Positions 8,704-16,457 of a stretch of DNA of 64,000 bases are shown here, piece by piece (within the stretch, counting starts at the first letter, position 1; each line of letters starts with the position of its first letter). The notes beneath the pieces are model-generated. The model made no database searches and was not told where the DNA came from. It saw only the letters and a list, made by a program, of their open reading frames with translations. A program made the translations under genes and the position numbers. This DNA is from Pseudorhodoplanes sp. (GTDB lineage Bacteria; Pseudomonadota; Alphaproteobacteria; Rhizobiales; Xanthobacteraceae). Location of the stretch: NCBI GenBank assembly GCA_032027085.1, contig JAVSMS010000001.1, positions 4,565,730 through 4,629,729 on the forward strand, read 5' to 3'.

Positions 8704-9584
8704 CCCCGCCCCTGCTCCAATATCCAGATAGCCTGGCGCACTACGCCTAGGTCGCAACGGGAATAGCCGTCACGGATGCCGCCGACGAAATCACTGAGCG
8801 CAGCGCGGAAACACGAAAAGGGATCGCGAAATATGAGATCAGTCCAGTTGTTTTCACCGATGACACGCAGGGCGATCGGCGATGTGATCGAACCCAGCGC
8901 CGAAAACTGTACCAGAGCTTCACCGATGGAGGCATCAAGTCCACGTGCTCCTTCGTGCGACCACGTTCGACAAATTTCTGGGATTGCGTCGGTTCCAAGA
9001 AGCCGCAGTACCGGCTCGATGATGTGAATTGAGTAGCGGTCCCAGCTCTTGGGTGTCATCGCAATCACATGTCGGATCGGCCCGATCGCGTCACGTACCG
9101 CGCTGTCGAGTTTCAATTCGGAGGCATAAGCCACAGCAGTTCCAGTAAAGAGGAGACCGGGTCTGCTCTGCCGCGCGCAGATGCCGTCAAAATCCGTCAC
9201 ACTCAGGGCCGGCGCCTTGTCGATGTAGACGGGAATTCCGGAAGCAAGAAACGGAGCTGACAGAGCGGCGTGGTTCTCGGCATCGTCACGCGCGAGAAGA
9301 AGCCCGTCGATAGCGCCAATCATCTGTTCGGGTTTACTTACAACCGTTCTGATACGGCTTGCCTTAGCGATGTGACGGGCGCGATCGCTGTCCTGCGCCC
9401 AGACATGCGTCACGGTTACCCCGTCCAGTCGATCTTGCGGCCATATTCGCTGGGCAAGATAGTCGGGGATTGACGGGAAACCACATTGCGCCATCGCTTC
9501 TTGATCGTAGCCATTGCAAATTGCCGCCCACGAATATGGGTGTCCGTTGCCTTCCGAAATCCCGATAATGCCGAGCCGGATCAT
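8700..9584 (-). CDS. Gfo/Idh/MocA-family oxidoreductase
   Basis: About 294 aa. An N-terminal Rossmann fold (RLGIIGISEGNGHP) and an IDKAPAL motif near residue 125, in the position of the EKP signature of Gfo/Idh/MocA enzymes, support the call. The usual Glu-Lys-Pro is replaced by Asp-Lys-Ala. Members oxidise or reduce sugars and nucleotide sugars with NAD(P). The frame begins with GTG at 9590; ATG at 9584 gives the ATGA overlap with the aldo/keto reductase gene and is preferred. Substrate unknown. It belongs to the pse operon by orientation and overlap on both sides. Confidence 0.8.
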   Translation of the reverse strand: MIRLGIIGISEGNGHPYSWAAICNGYDQEAMAQCGFPSIPDYLAQRIWPQDRLDGVTVTHVWAQDSDRARHIAKASRIRTVVSKPEQMIGAIDGLLLARDDAENHAALSAPFLASGIPVYIDKAPALSVTDFDGICARQSRPGLLFTGTAVAYASELKLDSAVRDAIGPIRHVIAMTPKSWDRYSIHIIEPVLRLLGTDAIPEICRTWSHEGARGLDASIGEALVQFSALGSITSPIALRVIGENNWTDLIFRDPFSCFRAALSDFVGGIRDGYSRCDLGVVRQAIWILEQGRG

Positions 9585-10432
9585 TCCCACCGTCGGGGAT
9601 CCACCAAGCTTGAATCTGGCATCGTAGCTAGATTAGCGATGAAGCGTCCGCCCCCGTTGAATGCCGCGACAATTTCCTTGAACTCCAAGACGCTCGACAC
9701 GCCCACTACGACGCCTTCAACCCCCGGCCAATCCCTGGCAAACGAGAGAGCGGCTTCGATCGACGACAATCCATGCTCAGTGGCACGCGTTTGAAAATTG
9801 GAGACATAGGGACGCAGGCCAGCGAGGCGATCCGGTATCTCTTGCGGCGGCTGCAGGGCGAGACCTTGCAGGAAAATCGATCGCACATGTATTGCAATGC
9901 CACGTTCTGACATCGCCTCGATGGCAGCCGCCATGCGTACATCGAGGACAGAAAGAGGGCATTGAATAACGTCGAGATCGAAGCGTCCGACTAGCGCGAT
10001 CGCTTCGCCCGCTTCGTAGACGGATGCGCCAATGCGCTCGGTCAAACCCTCATCTCTTGCTGCAACGAGCCCGGCATACACCTCCGCCGCGTCTGACCCC
10101 ATCAAATCGGCGGCATTGTGAATGAGCAGCGCATGAACATAGGGTAGTCGCAACCGCTTAAGTGAACTCCGGCATTGCTCAATGACTGATGCGCACGTCG
10201 GCTCACGCAAGGACGGAATCTTAGTGACGACCCGGAAATCTTCGACGCCACACTCGCCTAGGAGATGTTCAGCATCACCGTAAGCTGCAGCTGTGTCCAA
10301 CCAACTGACACCGCTATCTCGAGCCAATGCCAAGATTGTTGCAGCATCGGCACTGGACAGCTTTCGCCGGCTGTTTACCAAACCATAGTCCAGCCCAAAT
10401 TGCGCAGTACCAATTACTAGACGTGCCATCAT
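9581..10432 (-). CDS. Aldo/keto reductase family protein
   Basis: 283 aa. (beta/alpha)8 aldo/keto reductase features: GTAQFGLDYG at the N-terminus, WLDTAAAYGDAE with the conserved Asp and Tyr, VTKIP with the catalytic Lys, and LLIHNA in the position of the His-containing strand. This subgroup (resembling AKRs in surface-polysaccharide clusters) is uncharacterised. The start is the first of two adjacent ATGs and overlaps the pseC stop. Role in the operon unknown: it may reduce a keto sugar intermediate or supply a modified acyl group. Confidence 0.85.
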   Translation of the reverse strand: MMARLVIGTAQFGLDYGLVNSRRKLSSADAATILALARDSGVSWLDTAAAYGDAEHLLGECGVEDFRVVTKIPSLREPTCASVIEQCRSSLKRLRLPYVHALLIHNAADLMGSDAAEVYAGLVAARDEGLTERIGASVYEAGEAIALVGRFDLDVIQCPLSVLDVRMAAAIEAMSERGIAIHVRSIFLQGLALQPPQEIPDRLAGLRPYVSNFQTRATEHGLSSIEAALSFARDWPGVEGVVVGVSSVLEFKEIVAAFNGGGRFIANLATMPDSSLVDPRRWE

Positions 10433-11634
10433 GCGCTCATACCAAGCGCGTCGCGCAGGGCGTTTACCACTCGCGCAGGATCATTATCATCCATGCCAAA
10501 AAATAGTGGGAGCGAGAGCTGGCGAGAAAAATAGCTGTTTGCGCCAGGAAGATTTATGCTTCCGTAGCGTCGCATGTAATAAGGCTGCCGATGCACCGGA
10601 ATGTAATGAACCTGAGTGCCGATGCCCCGCTCACGCAATTCACTCATCACCCGGGCCCGCGACCGGCCCGCCTTCTCGAAGTCGCAGTGCACGGCGTAGA
10701 GATGCCAGCTGGGATGACACCAAGCGACACGCCGCACTGGCTGTACTATTGGCGATAGACAACCGATCAAGTTATCATAACGTTCCACGAGTGCCCTGCG
10801 CCGCTGGAGAAACACCGGCAACTTAGCAAGCTGGCTGACGCCGAGCGCGCAGTTTAGATCGCTCAACCGAAAATTATAACCAATCTCCGACATTTCATAA
10901 TGCCACGGGTTGATTTCCCCGTTGGGGCCGAACGCCAACTCATCGATTGTGAAGCTATCCGGAATACGGCTCATGCCGTGATTGCGAAACCGCGCGAGCC
11001 TTTCGGCGAGCACAGGGTCGCGCGTGGTAACTGCACCGCCCTCTCCGGTCGTAACAGTCTTAACCGGATGGAACGAGAAACATGCAAGGTGCGACCGACG
11101 CGTGTCTCCCACCACGCCCTTCCCGATGCTATAATGATGCTCAGCTCCGAGAGCATGGCAAGCATCCTCGACCAAGAACGCACCAATGCTTTTGCACACT
11201 GCCGCGAGACCATCGAGATCTGCGGTCTGACCATTTAGGTGCACGGCAATGACCGCGCGTGGCGGCTTCGGCGATCGCGCCACCGCAGATTCAAGTGCGC
11301 TAGGCGTGAGCAGGCCTGTATCCGGATCAACGTCGGCGAATACCACCTCGGCGCCGACATAACGTACGGCATTGGCGCTGGCGAGAAAGGTCATACTGGG
11401 CACTATAACGAGATCGCCTTCAGCGATCCCAAGCGCTAGCATTGCGAGATGCAGCGCCGCCGTCCCGTTGATGCACGCAACTGCATGAGTAGAATCAGTT
11501 GCCTTCACAAGGGCGGATTCGAACGCCGTAACCGCAGGGCCCGTCGTGAGAAAACCGCTACGCAGCACTGCGACCACCGCGGCAATATCGGCCTCGTCAA
11601 CGAATTGACGGCCGTACGGCAACACACCCGTCAT
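10429..11634 (-). CDS. pseC: UDP-4-amino-4,6-dideoxy-N-acetyl-beta-L-altrosamine transaminase
   Basis: About 401 aa, DegT/DnrJ/EryC1 aminotransferase fold. PLP-binding features include INGTAALHLAML, the VEDACHALGA Asp, and the Schiff-base Lys in SFHPVKTVTTGEGG. The opening LPYGRQFVDEADI resembles PseC starts. It aminates the 4-keto sugar made by PseB. The frame extends to 11685, but ATG at 11634 overlaps the pseB stop (ATGA) and matches family length, so it is taken as the start. Confidence 0.92.
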   Translation of the reverse strand: MTGVLPYGRQFVDEADIAAVVAVLRSGFLTTGPAVTAFESALVKATDSTHAVACINGTAALHLAMLALGIAEGDLVIVPSMTFLASANAVRYVGAEVVFADVDPDTGLLTPSALESAVARSPKPPRAVIAVHLNGQTADLDGLAAVCKSIGAFLVEDACHALGAEHHYSIGKGVVGDTRRSHLACFSFHPVKTVTTGEGGAVTTRDPVLAERLARFRNHGMSRIPDSFTIDELAFGPNGEINPWHYEMSEIGYNFRLSDLNCALGVSQLAKLPVFLQRRRALVERYDNLIGCLSPIVQPVRRVAWCHPSWHLYAVHCDFEKAGRSRARVMSELRERGIGTQVHYIPVHRQPYYMRRYGSINLPGANSYFSRQLSLPLFFGMDDNDPARVVNALRDALGMSA

Positions 11635-12692
11635 CGGGGCAGCTTTTCTCCTAAGAGCTTCGTTAACGCCGCCGCGTCGAGCCATTCGGTATTGTTGTCG
11701 CTGCCGAAGCGAAAATTTTCTGGCACTTCACGAGCGCCCTGCTTGCGTAACTCCTCGATCGGCCAGGATTTCCACGGCGGACGCATTATATACCGGTCCG
11801 CAAGCTCGATCGTCTGACGTGAGTCTTCCTCCGTGATCATCACTTCGTGCAGCTTTTCACCAGGCCGCACTCCGATGATCTCGTGCTCGAGATTTGGTCC
11901 TAGAGTACGAGCAAGATCAACAATTCGCATGGAAGGAATGCGAGGCACGAAAATTTCACCGCCGCGCATCATACTGAAGCAGGACACAACAAAATCAACT
12001 CCCTGCTCAAGCGTGATCCAAAAGCGGGTCATGCGCGGATCGGTGATCGGAAGTTTCTTCGCGCCTTGGGCGATCAGACGGGTAAAAAGCGGAAGCACGC
12101 TCCCGCGGGACCCCAGCACGTTGCCATAGCGAACCACAGAAAAGCGCACGTCGTGGTTACCTACCAGCCGGTTTGCCGCCACAAAAATTTTGTCCGAAGC
12201 TAGCTTCGTCGCTCCGTACAAATTGACTGCACTAGCTGCCTTGTCGGTCGAAAGGGCAATCACGTGCTTTACGCCGCAGCGAAGCGCAGCACGCACAACA
12301 TTCTCAGCACCCAAGACGTTTGTATGCACACATTCAAACGGATTGTATTCCGCGGTCGGAACCTGCTTAAGAGCGGCAGCGTGTACGACATAGTCCACAT
12401 TGCCGAGCGCCATTTCCAATCGTGACGCGTCCCGAACATCACCGATGAAGAAGCGAAGGCAGTGACTATTATCGTATGACCGCAACGCGTCGGTCATCTC
12501 GTATTGCTTGAGTTCATCGCGAGAAAATATGATCAGTCGCTCAGGCGCGCTCTTGTCGAGCACCCGCCTAACAAATGCATTACCGAAGGAACCGGACCCG
12601 CCGGTAACCAGAATGCTTTTTCCGTTGAAGATGTCGTACCGGGCGTGGAATATTCTAGGCGCGGTACATACAATACCGGAATTCAAAGACAT
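11631..12692 (-). CDS. pseB: UDP-N-acetylglucosamine 4,6-dehydratase (inverting)
   Basis: 353 aa. NAD-binding TGGSGSFG, the STDKA motif and YGATKL match the PseB/FlaA1 short soluble dehydratases, without the membrane domain of WbpM-type proteins. It performs the first step, dehydration with C5 epimerisation of UDP-GlcNAc. PseB homologues usually begin at the FNGKSILVTGG segment, which here is about residue 22, and no ATG lies there. The ATG at 12692 is the best visible start although its ribosome-binding site is weak. It is the first structural gene after a 474-bp leader. Confidence 0.92.
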   Translation of the reverse strand: MSLNSGIVCTAPRIFHARYDIFNGKSILVTGGSGSFGNAFVRRVLDKSAPERLIIFSRDELKQYEMTDALRSYDNSHCLRFFIGDVRDASRLEMALGNVDYVVHAAALKQVPTAEYNPFECVHTNVLGAENVVRAALRCGVKHVIALSTDKAASAVNLYGATKLASDKIFVAANRLVGNHDVRFSVVRYGNVLGSRGSVLPLFTRLIAQGAKKLPITDPRMTRFWITLEQGVDFVVSCFSMMRGGEIFVPRIPSMRIVDLARTLGPNLEHEIIGVRPGEKLHEVMITEEDSRQTIELADRYIMRPPWKSWPIEELRKQGAREVPENFRFGSDNNTEWLDAAALTKLLGEKLPR

Positions 12693-13166
12693 GAGTTCTT
12701 TCGATTAGGCTTGGGATTGACGGATAGCTACCGCACTGCGACTGACTTAAGCCATCGCAGCCTAGAGACACTGATCACATTGGATCGACGTAAACCCCGA
12801 TCCCAGCATTACTCAACAGGCCGTCGGCTTCTCAGTCCAACTCTCAGCCTCGACCGAGCGTAGAACACCATGTTCATAGAATGAACATGGTGTCAATCGA
12901 CAGGCACTTTGAACCTCGGCACGAACTCGAATTGCATTCTCGAGAGGTTCGATCAGGGGCCTTAGCCGCCACTTCGCTTCCTCAGAAAGCTTGTCACACT
13001 CCGGCGCCAGGAAACCGGAATCCGCTGAGAATACTCTCGACCCTGCCCTAACATCCGCTCCATATGAAATCAGACCTGTTGATTAGAGAAGCGACCTCGG
13101 GCCCCGCAGCCCGCTCATCGACAGCGACGTCGCGTGCCGCCATGTCTGAATTAGAATACTTTAACG
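12693..13166. other. 474-bp leader between the antiterminator gene and pseB
   Basis: No convincing coding region was found on either strand. The stretch holds the inverted repeat at 12865-12893 and otherwise looks like a long leader. In many polysaccharide operons a NusG paralogue is followed by an untranslated leader on which it is loaded; whether this one works that way is inferred. No ops/JUMPstart consensus was recognised. Confidence 0.5.
12865..12893. promoter_or_regulatory. 13-bp inverted repeat upstream of pseB, putative operator
   Basis: Perfect inverted repeat: arms ACACCATGTTCAT (12865-12877) and ATGAACATGGTGT (12881-12893) with a 3-nt spacer. Its core TGTTCATAGAATGAACA (12871-12887) has the form TGTTCA-N5-TGAACA, the same as the palindrome at 14379-14395 over the start of the nearby regulator gene. 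No T-run follows either arm, so an operator is more likely than a terminator. Confidence 0.6.
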
Positions 13167-13685
13167 TCAGGCCGCCACTACGGAGTCGTTCTCAATCATG
13201 ACCTTTACCTTCCGGCCGAGGAGGTCGAGCAGAATGCGCACCCGGTCACGCTCGCCAAGGCCTTCGTATAATCCAAGCTGATCGGCAAACACACCGTCCA
13301 CAATGCGAACAGCCTGCCCAATGTCAAACCGCGTCGGTGTCAACTGCACCAGCCCCTCCTTCTCGCGAGATGCGATGCTTTTAATCACGCACTCATCTAC
13401 CGACGCCGGTCGATCGCCATGACAAACGAGATGCGAAACACCGACTGTACCATTCACTGACCGCCACCGTTGATAATGAATGTCGAGCCCAACGAAAACA
13501 TACCGCGGAAACAGTGGCGCCGGGGCGCGCTCAATGCGACGGCCGAATTTCCGTTTCTTGAGAATGCGCGGAAAATAGGTGGCATATCCCTGATTGCGAA
13601 GATGCATGACGGCACGCGCCTCCGCATTCGGATGCGTGAACGCGACGTACCAGCTCTGACCGTCCGTCAATGCGGGCGCACTCAT
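13167..13685 (-). CDS. NusG/RfaH-family transcription antiterminator
   Basis: 172 aa. The N-terminal NGN domain starts SWYVAFTHPNAEARAVMHLRNQGYATYFPR and contains PLFPRYVFV, both typical of specialised NusG paralogues (RfaH, UpxY, LoaP, TaA). The C-terminal KOW domain covers about residues 120-170, with IGQAVRIVDGVFADQLGLYE. Such proteins bind RNA polymerase and suppress termination across long polysaccharide operons. The gene starts 1 nt after the regulator stop (TGA-A-ATG) and lies upstream of pseB on the same strand, so the pse operon is the likely target. Confidence 0.88.
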   Translation of the reverse strand: MSAPALTDGQSWYVAFTHPNAEARAVMHLRNQGYATYFPRILKKRKFGRRIERAPAPLFPRYVFVGLDIHYQRWRSVNGTVGVSHLVCHGDRPASVDECVIKSIASREKEGLVQLTPTRFDIGQAVRIVDGVFADQLGLYEGLGERDRVRILLDLLGRKVKVMIENDSVVAA

Positions 13686-13686
13686 T

Positions 13687-14385
13687 TCATTTTCCTAACG
13701 CGGTTAAACTAGTTGTAACGGCACGTGATGGGCGCACGCGCAACATCGCCGGCGTAAGAACGCGACTTTCGCCCATGACTGCCACAGCCTTCAGCATTGC
13801 AGCCTGTGGGTCGACAAGGTCCGTGATGACCGCACCATCAACGCGAGGCCCACCTTCAAAATCTGGCAGCACCAAAACGCCGCCAACGCGGCCGCTCTTC
13901 TTGCAGTCAATCACGGCAGCGATGTCGACGGATTGATCGGCGGCACATAAAATCATGATTTCGGCGAGTTCGCTCGCTCCCACCAGAATGATAGTCCGCA
14001 TGCGGCGTGCGGATGCTTCATCCAGCACCTGCTGGCAATCGCTACGCGCGGTTCGAAAAAACGAAAAGGAGTGAGCAAAATAGCTGGCAGTTAACTTGGA
14101 TTTCTCGGCAAATCCTGCGGGTGTAAGATAATACGCATAGCGCCGGGCCGGTGCGCTTTTCATCTTGACCCAGCCCTTTTTCATGCAGCGTTTGACGTAC
14201 GCATTGACCAGACCGACCGCAATTCCCAGTTCACTTGCGACAGCACGCTGAGTTACCTTCTCGCCGCTATCGATGGCCTGCAGAATTCTCAACACGTGCA
14301 GAGAATCCTCAATGTCACGCGGCTCGCGGGCCGCCACCGTGGCCGGGCCCGCGGTGGGGCTATTACTGTCAGCATCCATGTTCAT
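13687..14385 (-). CDS. Winged-helix (MarR EPS-type) regulator with C-terminal Rossmann-like domain
   Basis: About 232 aa from ATG 14385; the frame stays open to a GTG at 14466, and in-frame ATGs also occur at 14463 and 14379. The N-terminal half (LHVLRILQAIDSGEKVTQRA to YYLTPAGFAEKSKLT) looks like the MarR-type regulator found in exopolysaccharide loci. The C-terminal half (RTIILVGASELAEI...VIDCKKSGRVGGVLVLPDF) resembles the nucleotide- or sugar-binding N-terminal domain of PglD-type enzymes. A regulator that senses a sugar nucleotide is an inference. A palindrome, 14379-14395, overlaps the start codons, suggesting autoregulation. It is probably co-transcribed with the antiterminator gene. 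Confidence 0.75.
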   Translation of the reverse strand: MNMDADSNSPTAGPATVAAREPRDIEDSLHVLRILQAIDSGEKVTQRAVASELGIAVGLVNAYVKRCMKKGWVKMKSAPARRYAYYLTPAGFAEKSKLTASYFAHSFSFFRTARSDCQQVLDEASARRMRTIILVGASELAEIMILCAADQSVDIAAVIDCKKSGRVGGVLVLPDFEGGPRVDGAVITDLVDPQAAMLKAVAVMGESRVLTPAMLRVRPSRAVTTSLTALGK

Positions 14386-14395
14386 TTTGTGAACA
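14379..14395. promoter_or_regulatory. Palindrome TGTTCA-N5-TGAACA over the regulator start, putative operator
   Basis: TGTTCATTTTGTGAACA overlaps the candidate start codons of the regulator gene. It has the same half-sites and spacing as the core of the repeat at 12865-12893, and both are preceded by CCA. This fits one dimeric regulator acting on its own gene and on pseB. A GGAGG lies 18 nt upstream of the ATG at 14385, which is unusually far. Confidence 0.6.
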
Positions 14396-14466
14396 GATAG
14401 CACCCTCCAGCAATGCATGCAACGGGTGGCAACGTCGCGGAATCGGGCCCGTTTACGGCTCATCAC

Positions 14467-14709
14467 CCCAAATTGGCGATTTCTTAGTTCTTAACGTTTG
14501 CGCTCAGACAGCCCGCTGGCGAGCTGAATTTATTCATGTTTTGCGCAAGCATCTGGATACAGGACATATCAACTTGACGCTGACCGCGCCAAATCAATCG
14601 CAGCAAGAATTCGATCCACTTGCCCCCATAAGCGCCGCTCGTACTGGCCGGCGCGTTCGAAGACATCACCGCTTACGTTCATGAGACGTAGATTACACTG
14701 CGAAGTGCC
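14467..14709. other. Non-coding gap between pse regulators and the recombination module
   Basis: A minus-strand ORF of 61 codons (14484-14669) lies here but resembles nothing I know and has no clear ribosome-binding site. No transposase fragment, att site or terminator was recognised. Confidence 0.4.
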
Positions 14710-15177
14710 TCACTGGACCAGCGCATTGGACTGTTTCACAAACGCATCTTCAACGAGGATGGCCGGCTGTTTGTATGCCAATCGCTCCCGGCCAATATCA
14801 TTCACGGGGCACATTATTTCGAATATTCCTGGTGCGCTCGGCGGCGACGATTTTGCCGACGGACCTTGTTGGATACCCGCCTGAATAGCATACAGGCCCG
14901 TCTCGATCGCTGTCGCGCGCCGGAGCCTCCAAAGCAGCGAGGCAAGCCGTATTACAAGCTCGTGCTCAAGCGTTGAGCGCGGCCGGTACTCCTTGAAGAT
15001 CGCACGCTCGAACGCGCGATAATCTTCCGTCCGCTCCAACACTCCGATTACGGTCTCGGCCGTGAGCCCGTGACGGATAGCATTTCGACGGGATTTGATT
15101 TTGCCCACCTCGGTTCGCGGTCCCGTGCTGCGCTGCGCGTTCATTCTGTTTGCAGCGATCTGCCGTTGCGAGGTCAT
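14710..15177 (-). CDS. Hypothetical protein with GPRT...NAxRHGL N-terminal motif
   Basis: 155 aa. The N-terminus (QIAANRMNAQRSTGPRT, then RRNAIRHGLTAE) is a motif I associate with many short uncharacterised rhizobial proteins. The NAxxHG element also occurs in the protein at 17339-18178, on the other side of this module, and recalls the N-terminal segment of some phage small terminase subunits. The middle is helical, with no catalytic motif seen. ATG at 15177 overlaps the stop of the Rad52-like gene (ATGA), so it is the third gene of that operon. Function unknown. Confidence 0.7.
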   Translation of the reverse strand: MTSQRQIAANRMNAQRSTGPRTEVGKIKSRRNAIRHGLTAETVIGVLERTEDYRAFERAIFKEYRPRSTLEHELVIRLASLLWRLRRATAIETGLYAIQAGIQQGPSAKSSPPSAPGIFEIMCPVNDIGRERLAYKQPAILVEDAFVKQSNALVQ

Positions 15178-16457
15178 GCCTGCTCACCCCGATTGGAAGT
15201 CCGCTCGGTCTCTCGGGGAGATTGAGCAGCAGGTTCCGCCTTCTCGCGGCGAATAATGACGTTTGCCTCGCGCGGGATATCCCCTAAGTCGGAATAGCTC
15301 GTGACAAGTACATTTTTCCGCTTGCGGCCCTCCTGCCAAAGCTGTGCGGCTATGGGAAGCGGATCGATTTCGACGACTTGCCACCAGTCAATCTCGTTAC
15401 CGGATTGATGAAGCTGCCGGTGATGTCCACGACAGAGCGGTACGGTGAACTCATCACTGACCTTGCGGCCGAGCGCCCGGTCTTGTGCAAAGCGCAAGTG
15501 ATGAGCATCCGAAGGCGCCCGACCGCAGACGAGGCAGGGTTGATTTGCCACATACTGAAGGTGCTTCTTATCCCGGAACCGTTTCGGAGCTCCGAGCATA
15601 AGCACCGACTTGTCGATACGCCGCGTCGCGTTCTCATTGTCGGCCGGGTGAAAAGTCACAGTCTGGTCGGCATGAGACGTGGCTTTGCGAGCCGGCATGC
15701 CAAGGCTTTTGACGTCATCCGGCTGACCTTGCGCATCGGCCTGGAGGAATGGCGGAGGCATTACGCCCGGTATGTCTATTCCCGGCCGCGGCACAGAGCC
15801 TGGCGGATCATTGGCGGGCTGCTGTAGCTTACTAGATTGCGCGCCTCTCGGTTGCGTCGCTGCGACATTGTCCGTCTTCGGGTAGACTGTCCCCTGTTCG
15901 GCTTGGGCTTCCGGCCGCACCGCCGAACTGGGCCATTGCGCACGTGGCGCTGATGCTCGTTCCGCGCCGCTTCTGACGCTATCTGCGTCATGCCGATGTG
16001 CTGCTCCTGCTCTATTTCCATTCGGCCGCACGTTCGTAGCGCCGAGGTAAAGTCCCAATCCAAAAGGTCGCCCGAAGGTGGCCAATGCTCTTTTCGTGGC
16101 ATCCGTCTCGGCAGATTTGAGAGCCTTGTCGTGTGCCTCACCGGGCGTTGCCCCTTGTGCCTCGCCCGTGCCCTGACCTTCCCGCAAGATGGTCTCGTTT
16201 TCTGCGCGCACGGTGATCCGGACCTTGGCTAGATAAACCGCCGTGAACTGACCACGGATTTCGCGGGCGAGAACGCACTTCGCCTCGACAGTCTCTCTGT
16301 CCCAGGCTGAAAACCCGAAGATGCGGTTCGCCTCCTCAATCGCGTGCCCGCCTTCAATATAGGTGATCTCGCGACCTTGAATCTCACGACTGCGAAGATG
16401 CTCGCGTTTGATGTTCTGGCGCAGCAGCCGCTGCTGTTTGCGAGTAAAGCCCATCAC
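15174..16457 (-). CDS. Rad52-like annealing protein with HNH-like C-terminal domain
   Basis: 427 aa. Residues 28-60 (REITYIEGGHAIEEANRIFG, then WDRETVEAKC) and the following strands to about residue 140 match the Rad52/Rad22 single-strand annealing domain found in phages and some bacteria. A proline/glutamine-rich linker spans about 145-280. The C-terminus has C308/C311, H319/H320, C342, H345/H346 and H350 in the pattern of an HNH-like, zinc-binding nuclease domain. This joins annealing with a possible nuclease in one protein. It is coupled to the Gp157 gene upstream (4-bp overlap) and the hypothetical gene downstream. Nuclease activity is inferred only. Confidence 0.8.
   Translation of the reverse strand: MMGFTRKQQRLLRQNIKREHLRSREIQGREITYIEGGHAIEEANRIFGFSAWDRETVEAKCVLAREIRGQFTAVYLAKVRITVRAENETILREGQGTGEAQGATPGEAHDKALKSAETDATKRALATFGRPFGLGLYLGATNVRPNGNRAGAAHRHDADSVRSGAERASAPRAQWPSSAVRPEAQAEQGTVYPKTDNVAATQPRGAQSSKLQQPANDPPGSVPRPGIDIPGVMPPPFLQADAQGQPDDVKSLGMPARKATSHADQTVTFHPADNENATRRIDKSVLMLGAPKRFRDKKHLQYVANQPCLVCGRAPSDAHHLRFAQDRALGRKVSDEFTVPLCRGHHRQLHQSGNEIDWWQVVEIDPLPIAAQLWQEGRKRKNVLVTSYSDLGDIPREANVIIRREKAEPAAQSPRETERTSNRGEQA

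Noticed and set aside
12693-13166. Possible ops/JUMPstart element in the pseB leader
   Set aside because: No stretch close to the known consensus was found by eye.
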